49,922 nucleotides of DNA, taken from Hymenobacter lapidiphilus. GTDB lineage: Bacteria > Bacteroidota > Bacteroidia > Cytophagales > Hymenobacteraceae. The position numbers were made by a program, and so were the translations under genes. The DNA lies in assembly GCF_013377885.1 (NCBI RefSeq), contig NZ_JABKAU010000036.1, forward strand, positions 1 through 49,922, written 5' to 3'. Under the pieces are notes generated by a model, which was given only the letters and a program-made list of their open reading frames with translations, was not told the DNA's origin and did not search any database. Of this stretch, positions 39,864-47,494 are shown one piece after another; position 1 is the stretch's first letter; each line of letters starts with the position of its first letter.

Positions 39864-40250
39864 ATGAATACGACCACCACTCAGGGCGTAACCGTCAGCG
39901 TTACTACCAACTATTTGCCCGACTATTCAAGCCCCGGTCAGGAGCATTACGTTTTTGCCTATAAAATTGATATTCGCAACAACAGCGAATATACCGTGAA
40001 GCTACTGCGCCGCCACTGGTTTATTTCGGATGCCAATGGCGTAGTGCGCGAGGTAGAAGGCGAAGGTGTGGTAGGCCAGCAGCCGGTACTCGAACCTGGC
40101 GAATCGCACCAGTACGTGTCGGGCTGCAACCTGAAATCGGGCGTGGGCAAGATGCGCGGCACCTATCAGATGGAGCGCATAATGGACGGCAGCGAGTTCG
40201 ACGTTGAAATCCCGGAGTTCACCCTCATCGTGCCCTACCGCCTGAATTAA
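39864..40250 (+). CDS. apaG: ApaG (Co/Mg efflux-associated) protein
   Basis: The 128-residue protein is a single ApaG domain (FN3-like beta sandwich): TQGVTVSVTTNYLP, HYVFAYKIDIRNNSEYTVKLLRRHWFISDANG and EGVVGQQPVLEPGESHQYVSGCNLKSGVGKMRGTY. ApaG is linked genetically to cobalt resistance and magnesium efflux; its molecular role is not settled. It lies divergent from ung across 132 bp and has a terminator just after its stop. Confidence 0.93.
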   Translation: MNTTTTQGVTVSVTTNYLPDYSSPGQEHYVFAYKIDIRNNSEYTVKLLRRHWFISDANGVVREVEGEGVVGQQPVLEPGESHQYVSGCNLKSGVGKMRGTYQMERIMDGSEFDVEIPEFTLIVPYRLN

Positions 40251-40279
40251 TGGCTCGGTTTGATATCTGAGCTGTTTAT

Positions 40280-40305
40280 AGCCGCCTCCGGGCGGCTCTT
40301 TTTTT
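40280..40305 (+). terminator. apaG terminator
   Basis: AGCCGCC and GGCGGCT (arms 40280-40286 and 40291-40297) pair around a 4-nt loop, followed by a C and a run of seven T. Confidence 0.75.
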
Positions 40306-40340
40306 ATGAGTTGAGGGTTCCAGAAGGACTATTGATTTAT

Positions 40341-40443
40341 AGAACAACGTAGGGGCGGGGCTTGCCCCCGCCCCTACGTTGAACAGCCCGTGTGGGAATC
40401 ATTTAACGGCGGGCGGGGGCAAGCCCCGCCCCTACGTCGTTCT
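40341..40443. repeat. GTAGGGGCGGGGCTTG-family inverted repeat with an inner palindrome
   Basis: The outer arms (AGAACAACGTAGGGGCGGGG... and its inverted partner ending at 40443) match with one mismatch. The left arm also contains its own palindrome (AACGTAGGGGCGGGG with CCCCGCCCCTACGTT, 40346-40380). It suggests an element that has been copied into or rearranged over itself. Confidence 0.85.
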
Positions 40444-40468
40444 GCAACTTCCCCCCTGCTTGTCCAGC

Positions 40469-40497
40469 GTGGGGAGGGGTAAGCCCCGCCCTTATGC
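40469..40497. repeat. degenerate GGGGCGGGGCTTA-like repeat 5' of a methyltransferase gene
   Basis: GTGGGGAGGGGTAAGCCCCG continues into CCCTTATGCG. It is a degenerate relative of the family, 60 bp before the methyltransferase start. With the repeat at 40341 and the terminator it accounts for the 307-bp gene-free stretch. Confidence 0.6.
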
Positions 40498-40557
40498 GCT
40501 CATCAGCTAATCGGTTTCTACCTTTCCGGCTTCAACCCAATTCTCCGCAACCGCGCC

Positions 40558-41391
40558 TTGCTTTTTCAGATTCTCAGCTACCTCCGTTTCCTGGGGCGCT
40601 CGGGCAACGCCCACGGGCTGCACTCGCCCTTCGTGTTCGGGCTCTACACGCACGTGGTCAACCACTCGGGCCGGTTTGCCGCCTACGAGGCCGTGGAGGC
40701 CCGCCGCGCCGCTCTGCTCACCGACAGCACGGCCATAACGGTGCGCGACTTCGGGGCCGGCTCGCGGGTGGCGGGGGCCGGCCGCTCGCGCCGCCTGCGC
40801 GATATTGCCCGCACCGCCGCCAAGCCGCCCAAGCTGGGGCAGCTGCTGTTTCGGCTCGTCAACCATTACCAGCCCCGCACCGTGGTGGAGTTGGGTACTT
40901 CGCTGGGCCTCACCACTGCCTACCTGGCCCTGGCAGACTCGCGGGCCCGGGTGCTCACCTTTGAGGGCTGCCCCGCCACAGCCGCCGTGGCCCGCCAGAC
41001 GTTCGGGGCCGTAGGAGCCAAAAACGTTGAACTCATCGAAGGCAACCTCGACGATACCCTCGCTCCTGCCCTGGCTACCCTGTCCACGCCCGTCGATTTT
41101 GCCTTCTTCGACGGCAACCACCGCTACGAGCCCACGCTGCGCTACTTCGAGCAGCTTAACGCCCACCGCACGCCCAACAGCGTCTTCGTACTCGACGACA
41201 TTCACTGGTCGGCCGAAATGGAGCGGGCCTGGGAAGCCATCCGCCAGCACCCCGATGTTACGCTCACCGTCGACCTGTTCTACATCGGCCTCGTCTTCTT
41301 CCGCCCCAACCTGCCCCGCCAGCATTTCACCCTGCGCTTCGATAACCTGCTGGACAAGCTACTGGAACGCACCCGGGTGTTTGGGGCGTAA
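40558..41391 (+). CDS. class I SAM-dependent methyltransferase, probable TTG start
   Basis: The 277-residue protein has a methyltransferase fold: VVELGTSLGLTTAYLALADSRARVLTFEGCP (about 104-134) is the SAM-binding motif I region, and the acidic post-I residue and FAFFDGNHRYEPT follow. The N-terminus has the HGLHSPFVFGLYTHVVNH motif common in Bacteroidota members annotated as O-methyltransferases. The substrate is unknown. No in-frame ATG lies near the N-terminus: the frame begins at a TTG (40558), and the first ATG is near residue 221. TTG is therefore the likely start. A palindromic repeat follows the stop codon. Confidence 0.85.
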   Translation: MLFQILSYLRFLGRSGNAHGLHSPFVFGLYTHVVNHSGRFAAYEAVEARRAALLTDSTAITVRDFGAGSRVAGAGRSRRLRDIARTAAKPPKLGQLLFRLVNHYQPRTVVELGTSLGLTTAYLALADSRARVLTFEGCPATAAVARQTFGAVGAKNVELIEGNLDDTLAPALATLSTPVDFAFFDGNHRYEPTLRYFEQLNAHRTPNSVFVLDDIHWSAEMERAWEAIRQHPDVTLTVDLFYIGLVFFRPNLPRQHFTLRFDNLLDKLLERTRVFGA

Positions 41392-41422
41392 TAATCGAGT
41401 GGTCTGCTCGCTGGAAAAAAGC

Positions 41423-41524
41423 ACGTCATGCTGAGCGGAGTCGAAGCATCTCTACCGCAATACTAATCCTGACACCAGATTTAGTATTGCGGTAGAGATG
41501 CTTCGACTCCGCTCAGCATGACGT
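41423..41524. repeat. GTCATnCTGAGC-family inverted repeat with perfect 44-bp arms
   Basis: The arms 41423-41466 and 41481-41524 are exact reverse complements over 44 nt with a 14-nt loop; the outer end is ACGTCATGCTGAGCGGAG and the inner end is CGCAATACTAA. It lies between the convergent methyltransferase (stop 41391) and kdsA (stop 41545). Confidence 0.97.
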
Positions 41525-41544
41525 ACTTTTTTATCACCAGCCAC

Positions 41545-42369
41545 TCAACGAATTGCCTCGCGTACCCGTGTCAGCTTGATTAGCAGGTCTTCCAGCTGGT
41601 CGAGGGGCAGCATGTTGGCTCCGTCAGATTTGGCGGTGGCGGGCGTGGGGTGGGTTTCGATGAACAGGCCATCGGCACCTACGGCAATGGCGGCTTTGGC
41701 AATGGTTTCGATGAGCGCGGGCTGGCCGCCGGTTACGCCGCTGCTTTGGTTGGGGCGCTGCAACGAGTGCGTAACGTCCATGATAACGGGGACGCCAAAG
41801 GCGCGCATAGCGGGCAGGTTGCGGAAATCGACCACCAGATCGGAGTAGCCGAACGAGTTGCCGCGGTCGGTTAGCAGCACGTTATCGTTGCCCGACTGGC
41901 GCACTTTGTCCACCGCAAACTGCATGGCCTCCCCGTTCAGAAACTGGCCTTTCTTCACGTTCACCACTTTGCCAGTCTGGGCGGCGGCCACCAGCAAATC
42001 GGTCTGCCGGCACAGGAAAGCCGGAATCTGGAGCACATCCACGTACTCGGCGGCCATGGCAGCCTCGCCCGACTCGTGGATGTCGGTAACCGTGGGCACG
42101 CCGATTTCGCGGCTTACCTTCTGCAGGATGCGCAGGGCTTTTTCGTCGCCGATGCCGGTGTAGGAATCGAGGCGCGAGCGGTTGGCCTTGCGGTACGAGC
42201 CCTTAAAGATGAACGGAATCTGGAGCTTATCGGTGATGTGCTGGATGCGCTCGGCAATGTGCAGCGCCATGTCCTCACCCTCAATCACGCAGGGGCCGGC
42301 CATCAGAAAAAACTGACCGGAATTGGTATTACGAAAGTGCGGCAGCGCGTTGGCAAGGGCTTCTAGCAT
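41545..42369 (-). CDS. kdsA: 3-deoxy-8-phosphooctulonate (KDO-8-P) synthase
   Basis: The 274-residue enzyme condenses arabinose 5-phosphate and phosphoenolpyruvate for KDO of LPS. Family landmarks are FFLMAGPCVIEGEDMALHIAE, FIFKGSYRKANRSRLDSYTG, VPTVTDIHESGEAAMAAEYVDVLQIPAFLCRQTDLLVAAA, and IMDVTHSLQRPNQSSGVTGGQ. The start at 42369 (MLEALANALPHF) sits directly before the core; the longer frame upstream is GC-rich noise. The thiopurine-methyltransferase-like gene lies 50 bp upstream on the same strand, so the two may be co-transcribed. Confidence 0.96.
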   Translation of the reverse strand: MLEALANALPHFRNTNSGQFFLMAGPCVIEGEDMALHIAERIQHITDKLQIPFIFKGSYRKANRSRLDSYTGIGDEKALRILQKVSREIGVPTVTDIHESGEAAMAAEYVDVLQIPAFLCRQTDLLVAAAQTGKVVNVKKGQFLNGEAMQFAVDKVRQSGNDNVLLTDRGNSFGYSDLVVDFRNLPAMRAFGVPVIMDVTHSLQRPNQSSGVTGGQPALIETIAKAAIAVGADGLFIETHPTPATAKSDGANMLPLDQLEDLLIKLTRVREAIR

Positions 42370-42419
42370 GAGCTTAAGTATTTGAGGACAGAGATAGTGA
42401 GGAGAACTGGTTTGTGCGG

Positions 42420-43037
42420 CTATTCGGGCAGCGTGGCCTTCCTTTTCAAACAGATAAATAGCTCCCGGCCCTGACGGGGCGGCAGCGAGTTGATAGCGGC
42501 GGCGAAGTGCCCGAAATCGAAATACGGCTCGAAGTAGGTGCGGTACTCCTCGCGAGAGCCCCCAAAGGGCGGGCCGGCCTGGGCAAATTCGGTATCGAAG
42601 AGCAGGCCCATGAGCGTACCACCGGGTCGCAGCAGCCGGGCGCACTGGCGGGCATAAGCAGGCCGCAGGCCGGGGTTGAGGGCGCAAAAGAAGGTTTGCT
42701 CCACGATGAGGTCGAAGAGCGGGGCAGGTTCCAGAGCAAAGAAGTCGGCCAGCAGCAGCTGGACCGCCGGGAAGTCCGGAACACGGGCCTGTAAGTCTTC
42801 CAGGGCCGCAGGGGCAAGGTCGGCTACAAACACCCCGGGCCAGCCGGCGCGGTGCAGGTATTCGGCCTCGTAGCCGCGGCCGGCCCCCGGAATAAGGATG
42901 CGGCGACTATCGGGCAAACCCAGCTGATTGAAATATTCGCGCAGCGGGGGCGTTATCCCCCCCGCATCCCAGCCAGTCTGGCCGATTTCGTAGCGTTGCT
43001 GCCAGTAGGCGGTATCGAGAGCGGGTACAGGCTGCAT
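42420..43037 (-). CDS. TPMT-family SAM-dependent methyltransferase
   Basis: The 205-residue protein begins LDTAYWQQRYEIGQTGWDAGGITPPLREYF, the family N-terminus (YW..RY..g.tgWd.g..tP), then RILIPGAGRGYEAEYLHRAGW (SAM-binding motif I), DLIVEQTFFCALNPGLRPAYARQCARLLRPGGTLMGLLF, and ends with YFDFGHFAAAINSL. It is related to thiopurine S-methyltransferase and the bacterial thiol/selenite/halide methyltransferases; the substrate is unknown. The start at 43037 (MQPVPALDTAYW) fits the family length. A minus-strand -7 element lies at 43097-43104. kdsA follows 50 bp downstream. Confidence 0.9.
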   Translation of the reverse strand: MQPVPALDTAYWQQRYEIGQTGWDAGGITPPLREYFNQLGLPDSRRILIPGAGRGYEAEYLHRAGWPGVFVADLAPAALEDLQARVPDFPAVQLLLADFFALEPAPLFDLIVEQTFFCALNPGLRPAYARQCARLLRPGGTLMGLLFDTEFAQAGPPFGGSREEYRTYFEPYFDFGHFAAAINSLPPRQGRELFICLKRKATLPE

Positions 43038-43064
43038 TTCGTGGCGGGGTTGTACCTTCGGCAC

Positions 43065-43094
43065 TTGCCGGGGTAGCAAACTCCGTTATTTTTG
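43065..43094 (+). promoter_or_regulatory. Bacteroidota-type promoter for the coiled-coil protein gene
   Basis: TTG at 43065-43067 and TATTTTTG at 43087-43094 are separated by exactly 19 bp, matching the -33/-7 consensus (TTG-N19-TAnnTTTG). Transcription would begin about 50 bp before the ATG at 43150. The -7 element faces an opposite TACCTTTG two bases away. Confidence 0.6.
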
Positions 43095-43096
43095 CC

Positions 43097-43104
43097 CAAA
43101 GGTA
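43097..43104 (-). promoter_or_regulatory. candidate promoter for the TPMT-like and kdsA genes
   Basis: The minus strand reads TACCTTTG, a TAnnTTTG match; a start near 43090 would give a leader of about 50 nt. It abuts the plus-strand -7 element. Confidence 0.45.
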
Positions 43105-43149
43105 CTACCGCGTCCGGACTGTCCGGACCTCCACCAAAACCCTTTCTCT

Positions 43150-44097
43150 ATGGAACAAGATCAGAGCCCCGAACCGAAGAACAATAACCGCTTTCTGTTG
43201 ATTGGGGCCCTCGTTTTGGTGCTGCTGGGCATCAACGGCTTTCTGTTCTACATGAACCAGCAGAAGAGCAAGCAGAACGAAATGCTCCAGGCCGATGTGG
43301 TAAGCAAAGACGCCAAGCTCGAAGACCAAATCAAGCAGTACGAGTCGCTGAAAGCCGATTACGAGCGCCAGAGCCAGGAAGTGCAGGGCATGGGCCTCGC
43401 CAACGACTCGCTGGTAGCCAAGTTGGCCCAGATCAACTCCGACCTGCTGAAGCTTCGCTCCTTCCGGGCCAGCAGCTTCAGCGTGTCCGAACAGCGTCGC
43501 TTCAAGCAGCGGGCTGCCAACTTTGAAACCCAGCTGCGCAAGAAAGACGAAGAAATCGTTCAGCTCAAAGCCGACAACGAAGCGCTGTACACCGAAACCA
43601 CTACCCTCAAAGAGCGCCAGAACAAACTAACCGACACCATTTCGTCGGTTGTGCGCTCCAACCAGGAGTTGAGCCAGAAAGTAGCCGTGGCCTCGCGCCT
43701 GCAGTCAGAGAACATCCGGGTAAACGTGGTTAACAGCCGCGACAAGGAAAAGGAAGACACCGATAACGAGTTCAGAGCCCGGCGGGTAGAGAAAGTTAAG
43801 GTAACCTTCAACCTGGCCCGCAACGATGTGTCGCCGAAGGAAACCAAGGAAATCATGATGCGCCTGATTGAGCCGGATGGCGCCGCGCTCTACAACCTGA
43901 GCACCGGCGGTGGCACATTCATGATTGACGGCTCCGAGGCCTTCTACACGGCCAAGCAGGACATCGTATACGACAACACCCGCCAGCCTGTGCAGTTCAC
44001 CTACGCCAAGGGGGCAGCCTACAAAACCGGCCTGCACACCGTTGAGCTATATGAAGGCGGCGTGCTAATTGGCAAAACCACCTTCACGCTTAAGTAG
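43150..44097 (+). CDS. membrane-anchored coiled-coil protein of unknown function
   Basis: The 315-residue protein has a short cytoplasmic N-terminus, one membrane helix (FLLIGALVLVLLGINGFLFYM, about 15-35), a long coiled coil (about 40-210, heptad pattern with QLKADNEALYTETTTLKERQNKL), and a compact beta-rich C-terminal domain (EKVKVTFNLARNDVSPKETKEIMMRLIEPDGAALYNL..., ending VLIGKTTFTLK). Such proteins occur in Bacteroidota and are usually annotated as hypothetical. The single-pass anchor with a periplasmic coiled coil suggests an envelope-spanning role. A good promoter lies upstream and a bidirectional terminator beyond the stop. Confidence 0.8.
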   Translation: MEQDQSPEPKNNNRFLLIGALVLVLLGINGFLFYMNQQKSKQNEMLQADVVSKDAKLEDQIKQYESLKADYERQSQEVQGMGLANDSLVAKLAQINSDLLKLRSFRASSFSVSEQRRFKQRAANFETQLRKKDEEIVQLKADNEALYTETTTLKERQNKLTDTISSVVRSNQELSQKVAVASRLQSENIRVNVVNSRDKEKEDTDNEFRARRVEKVKVTFNLARNDVSPKETKEIMMRLIEPDGAALYNLSTGGGTFMIDGSEAFYTAKQDIVYDNTRQPVQFTYAKGAAYKTGLHTVELYEGGVLIGKTTFTLK

Positions 44098-44154
44098 AGC
44101 GACCGAATTACCAGCGTTGTAACTGGCCCGGTTGTCAACTCCGAGCCAGACGCT

Positions 44155-44202
44155 AGTCAACAAAAAGAGCCGCCCCTAACGAGGTGGCTCTTTTTGTTGA
44201 CT
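44155..44202. terminator. bidirectional terminator
   Basis: 20-nt arms (44155-44174, 44183-44202) pair with one G-T wobble; AAAAAG/CTTTTT runs inside the stem serve both strands. It separates the convergent coiled-coil protein gene and cphA. Confidence 0.8.
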
Positions 44203-44228
44203 ACAGAATCCGGGAAGTCCGGGGTGCC

Positions 44229-46871
44229 TTATCCGTGATTCGTGGCAATCTGGGCCTCGAACTCGTCGAGCTTCTGCAGCGTCGATTTAATATCTTCGGT
44301 GAACATGACAATCAGCGAACCAGGCCGGGCAGTTTGCAGCACGTGGTCCATGGCTTCCATCTCGTTTTCGATGTACGTGATGGTAATATCGGGGGCGTCG
44401 AGGCGAAGTCCCTCCGTCATCAGCTCGCGCAGTTGCTCGGCCGTTTTACCGCGTAGGTCGCGGTCCTGGCGCAGTATTACCTCATCGAATACACGGCCCA
44501 CAATACGGGCAAACGCCAGCGTGTCTTCGTCGCGCCGGTCGCCGAGGCCCGAAATCACGCCTACTTTATGGGTGGCTTCGGTGGCTTCCAGAAACTGAGC
44601 GAACTTCTCCATGCCGTGGGCATTATGGGCATAGTCCACAATCACCTCGAACTGCGGGAACTTGTACACGTTCATACGGCCCGGCGTTTTCACGCCCGAA
44701 GGCACAAACGTGCGGAGCGCCTGCTTGATTTCGTCCTTTTCGAACCCGTAGCAGTAGCAAGCCAGGGCAGCGGCCATGGCGTTTTCGATGTTGAAAGTTG
44801 CCCGTCCGCCAAACGTAACCGGAAACTCCGCCGCCCGGTCGATGCGCAGCTTGTAGCTGTTTTTGTAGATGGAAATATAGCCTTCCTCGTACACTGCGGC
44901 TAGTCCGCCATGCTCGGCGTGCTCCCGGATGCGGGGGCTGTGCTCATCCATGCTGAAGAGCGCCACCCGGCAGTCGAGTTTTTCACGCATGGCATACACC
45001 AGGTCGTCGTCGGCGTTGAGCACCGCCCAGCCATTTTTGCGCACCGTGCGCGGCAGCACGCCCTTCACGGCCGCCATATCCTCCACGGTATAAATATCAC
45101 GCATGCCCAGGTGGTCGGCGGCTACGTTGGTTACAATGGCCACGTCGCAGGTATGAAAACCCAGGCCCGAGCGCAGCATACCGCCGCGGGCTGTTTCGAG
45201 TACCGCGAAGTTTACCGTTGGGTCTTTCAGTACAAACTCGGCACTCTGGCCGCCGGTACAGTCGCCGCTTTGCAGCTGCACGCCTTGTATATAGATGCCG
45301 TTGGTAGTGGTGTGTCCCACTTTGTAGCCTTTGGCCGCCACAATATGGGCCAGCAGCAGCGTAGTGGTAGTTTTACCGTTGGTGCCGGTTACGGCAAAAA
45401 TCGGAATCCGGGCTTTGCTGCCCGCCGGAAACAGCATATCGACAACCGGAGCCGCCACGTTGCGGGCCAGACCCTGGGTGGGCGAAATGTGCATCCGGAA
45501 GCCGGGAGCGGCATTTACCTCGATTACAGCACCGCGGGTTTCATTCAGCGGAATGGCAATATCGGAAGTCAGCAGATCGATGCCGCAGATATCGAGGCCC
45601 ACGATGCCGGCCACGCGCTCGGCCATCAGCACGTTGTACGGATGCACCAGGTCGGTTACATCGGTGGCCGTACCGCCGGTGCTGATGTTGGCCGTCGTTT
45701 TCAGGTACAGCTCCTGCCCGGCAGGCAGCACCGACTCCAGCGTCAGGCTTTGGGTGAGCAGCAGGTCCTGAGTATGCTGGTCGGCCTTGATGCTGGTGAG
45801 CACTTTCTCGTGGCCGACACCGCGGCGCGGGTCCTCGTTCACCTTATCGATCAGCTGCTGAATGGTGCGCTGGCCGTCGCCGGTTACGGCAGCCGGCGTG
45901 CGCCTGGCAGCGGCAATCAGCTTGCCGTTTACCACCAGCAGCCGGAAGTCGTGGCCCTGCACCAGCTGCTCCACAATTACGGCCCGCGAGTGCTCACGGG
46001 CAGCCTTAAAGCCTTCTACGGCTTCCACCCAGCTCTTAATACCAATGGTGGCCCCGCGACCGTGGTTGCCGTTGAGCGGTTTGGTGACAATCGGAAAGCC
46101 CAGCTCTTCAATAGCCTCCCGCAATTCGTCCTCCGAATACACGGTGGTGCCGTTGGGAACAGGCACGCCGGCCGCGTCGAGCATGGCCTTGGTGCGGTTT
46201 TTATTGCCGGCTACCTCCACGCTGGCGTGGCTGGTATAGCTGGTGGTAGTGGCCCAGATGCGCTTCTGGTTGACGCCATAGCCCAGCTGAATGATGCTGC
46301 TGTTTTTAAGCTGGATGTACGGGATGTTGCGCGAGGCAGCCTCCGACACTATGCTCCAGGTACTGGGCCCGAAAAACTCTTCCTCCCTGATTTCGTGCAG
46401 CTCCTCAATCGTGCGCTCGATGCTTACCGGCCGGCCCTGGCAGATATCATCAACGAGCTGCACGGCGGCCTCGGCAGCCATGCGGCCGGCCCGCTCTTCC
46501 TGGTAGGCAAATACCACAAACTCCACCCCCGGCTCGTGCTCGGCCGGGTACGACTTGCCCCAGAAAACGGGCATGCCGGCCGTGCGCTGCAGGGCTAATG
46601 CCACATGCTGCAGCACGTAGCCCAGCGGTTCGCCGTCGGTGAGCTGCTCGGCCGTAAGCGGGGGCTTCTTCAGGATGGCTTTATCGGCATCGGAGGGTGG
46701 CGCGTCGGTCAGCCGGGGGAGCAGGCCGGGTAGCTGCTCGGCCAGCGCCGGAATGCTGCTCGACCATTTGTCGGCCAGATCCTCCAAATCCACTTTCATT
46801 ACAATCAAACGGTAATGCTTAACAGACCAGAAGCTGGGGCCGCGCATAGTGCGCAGGTTCACAATTTTCAT
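44229..46871 (-). CDS. cphA: cyanophycin synthetase
   Basis: The 880-residue enzyme builds cyanophycin, the Asp-Arg polymer, from Asp and Arg with ATP. It has an N-terminal domain to about 200, a central ATP-grasp domain (about 215-470; GYGVNQKRIWATTTSYTS, FPIVTKPLNGNHGRGATIGI, VIEVNAAPGFRMH), and a C-terminal Mur-ligase-like domain starting IFAVTGTNGKTTTTLLLAHI (P-loop near 495). DYAHNAHGMEKFAQFLEATEA and VISGLGDRRDEDTLAF follow. Length matches the family. Arginine is a substrate, and the arginine pathway is in the same window. Neither cyanophycinase nor isoaspartyl dipeptidase genes are adjacent. The ATG at 46871 gives the full N-terminus. Confidence 0.95.
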   Translation of the reverse strand: MKIVNLRTMRGPSFWSVKHYRLIVMKVDLEDLADKWSSSIPALAEQLPGLLPRLTDAPPSDADKAILKKPPLTAEQLTDGEPLGYVLQHVALALQRTAGMPVFWGKSYPAEHEPGVEFVVFAYQEERAGRMAAEAAVQLVDDICQGRPVSIERTIEELHEIREEEFFGPSTWSIVSEAASRNIPYIQLKNSSIIQLGYGVNQKRIWATTTSYTSHASVEVAGNKNRTKAMLDAAGVPVPNGTTVYSEDELREAIEELGFPIVTKPLNGNHGRGATIGIKSWVEAVEGFKAAREHSRAVIVEQLVQGHDFRLLVVNGKLIAAARRTPAAVTGDGQRTIQQLIDKVNEDPRRGVGHEKVLTSIKADQHTQDLLLTQSLTLESVLPAGQELYLKTTANISTGGTATDVTDLVHPYNVLMAERVAGIVGLDICGIDLLTSDIAIPLNETRGAVIEVNAAPGFRMHISPTQGLARNVAAPVVDMLFPAGSKARIPIFAVTGTNGKTTTTLLLAHIVAAKGYKVGHTTTNGIYIQGVQLQSGDCTGGQSAEFVLKDPTVNFAVLETARGGMLRSGLGFHTCDVAIVTNVAADHLGMRDIYTVEDMAAVKGVLPRTVRKNGWAVLNADDDLVYAMREKLDCRVALFSMDEHSPRIREHAEHGGLAAVYEEGYISIYKNSYKLRIDRAAEFPVTFGGRATFNIENAMAAALACYCYGFEKDEIKQALRTFVPSGVKTPGRMNVYKFPQFEVIVDYAHNAHGMEKFAQFLEATEATHKVGVISGLGDRRDEDTLAFARIVGRVFDEVILRQDRDLRGKTAEQLRELMTEGLRLDAPDITITYIENEMEAMDHVLQTARPGSLIVMFTEDIKSTLQKLDEFEAQIATNHG

Positions 46872-47046
46872 AAAGAGAAAGAGAAGAGAGAAGACGAGTT
46901 GGTGCGCGTTCTACGCAGGAACGGAATGTAAGGATAATGCACGGGTTAACTACAGCCGGGCCGCTAAATTTCGCTCCAAAAAACCGTAGTTGCGTGGCAG
47001 CCTTCCGCTTCATTCCCTCTGCTGCCCGCCGATTTCATGTGGGCGC

Positions 47047-47080
47047 AAAAAACCCCGATTGAAACGAATCAACCGGGGTT
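47047..47080 (-). terminator. tRNA-Cys terminator
   Basis: On the minus strand AACCCCG and CGGGGTT pair around a loop with a further AATC/GATT stem, followed by a run of T. It begins 21 bases after the 3' end of the tRNA-Cys gene. Confidence 0.65.
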
Positions 47081-47100
47081 CAGGCAATGAGCAAAAAGAG

Positions 47101-47171
47101 AGGTGACGGGCGGATTCGAACCGCCGTAGGAGGTTTTGCAGACCTCTACCTAGCCGCTCGGTCACGTCACC
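47101..47171 (-). tRNA. tRNA-Cys (anticodon GCA)
   Basis: The minus-strand sequence folds as a cloverleaf. The acceptor stem is GGTGACG/CGTCACC, the D stem ACC/GGT, the anticodon stem GAGGT/ACCTC around loop CTGCAAA (anticodon GCA), and the T arm GGCGG TTCGAAT CCGCC. The discriminator base is T, and CCA is not encoded. A promoter with TATGTTTG lies upstream and a terminator downstream. The gene lies between cphA and rpsA. Confidence 0.92.
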
Positions 47172-47189
47172 GGGAGGGCTTTGAGGATG

Positions 47190-47220
47190 CAAACATACGT
47201 CTTAATCCAAAGCCAGCCAA
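47190..47220 (-). promoter_or_regulatory. tRNA-Cys promoter
   Basis: On the minus strand TATGTTTG at 47190-47197 has TTTGG, including a TTG, 20 bp upstream (47218-47220). Transcription would begin near 47183, about 12 nt before the tRNA 5' end. Confidence 0.6.
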
Positions 47221-47301
47221 AGCCCGGCCGCCTTTTTTGGGCCATCCGCGGGTAAGTCGTTGGCGACGTGCAGCTTCTTTTTTGGAGACAGCGCTTAGAA
47301 A

Positions 47302-47424
47302 AGAACGTCATTTTGAGCGGAGCGAAGAATCGCGCGTGTTGAGGTTGCAATGACAACTCCCGTCGTTGGGCTACCATTACCACCCCAGTACGCTCGATTC
47401 TTCACTCCGCTCGAAGTGACGTTC
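47302..47424. repeat. decayed GTCATnCTGAGC-family inverted repeat
   Basis: The left arm AGAACGTCATTTTGAGCGGA and the right arm ...CACTCCGCTCGAAGTGACGTTC are inverted, but the inner 60 bp hardly pair. It is the most diverged copy in the window and accounts, with the rpsA terminator and the tRNA promoter, for the gene-free stretch 47172-47494. Confidence 0.75.
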
Positions 47425-47438
47425 CATCAGCAAGGGCC

Positions 47439-47468
47439 AAAAAAAGGCCCCGACTTGCGCCGGGGCCT
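47439..47468 (-). terminator. rpsA terminator
   Basis: AGGCCCCG and CGGGGCCT (arms 47445-47452 and 47461-47468) pair on the minus strand around an 8-nt loop, followed by a run of seven T. Confidence 0.75.
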
Positions 47469-47494
47469 CTCCTATTTGCACTGAACGCTGAGTC

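Noticed and set aside
44910..46598. 562-codon plus-strand open frame opposite cphA
   Set aside because: Shadow of a well-supported gene; no recognisable motif.
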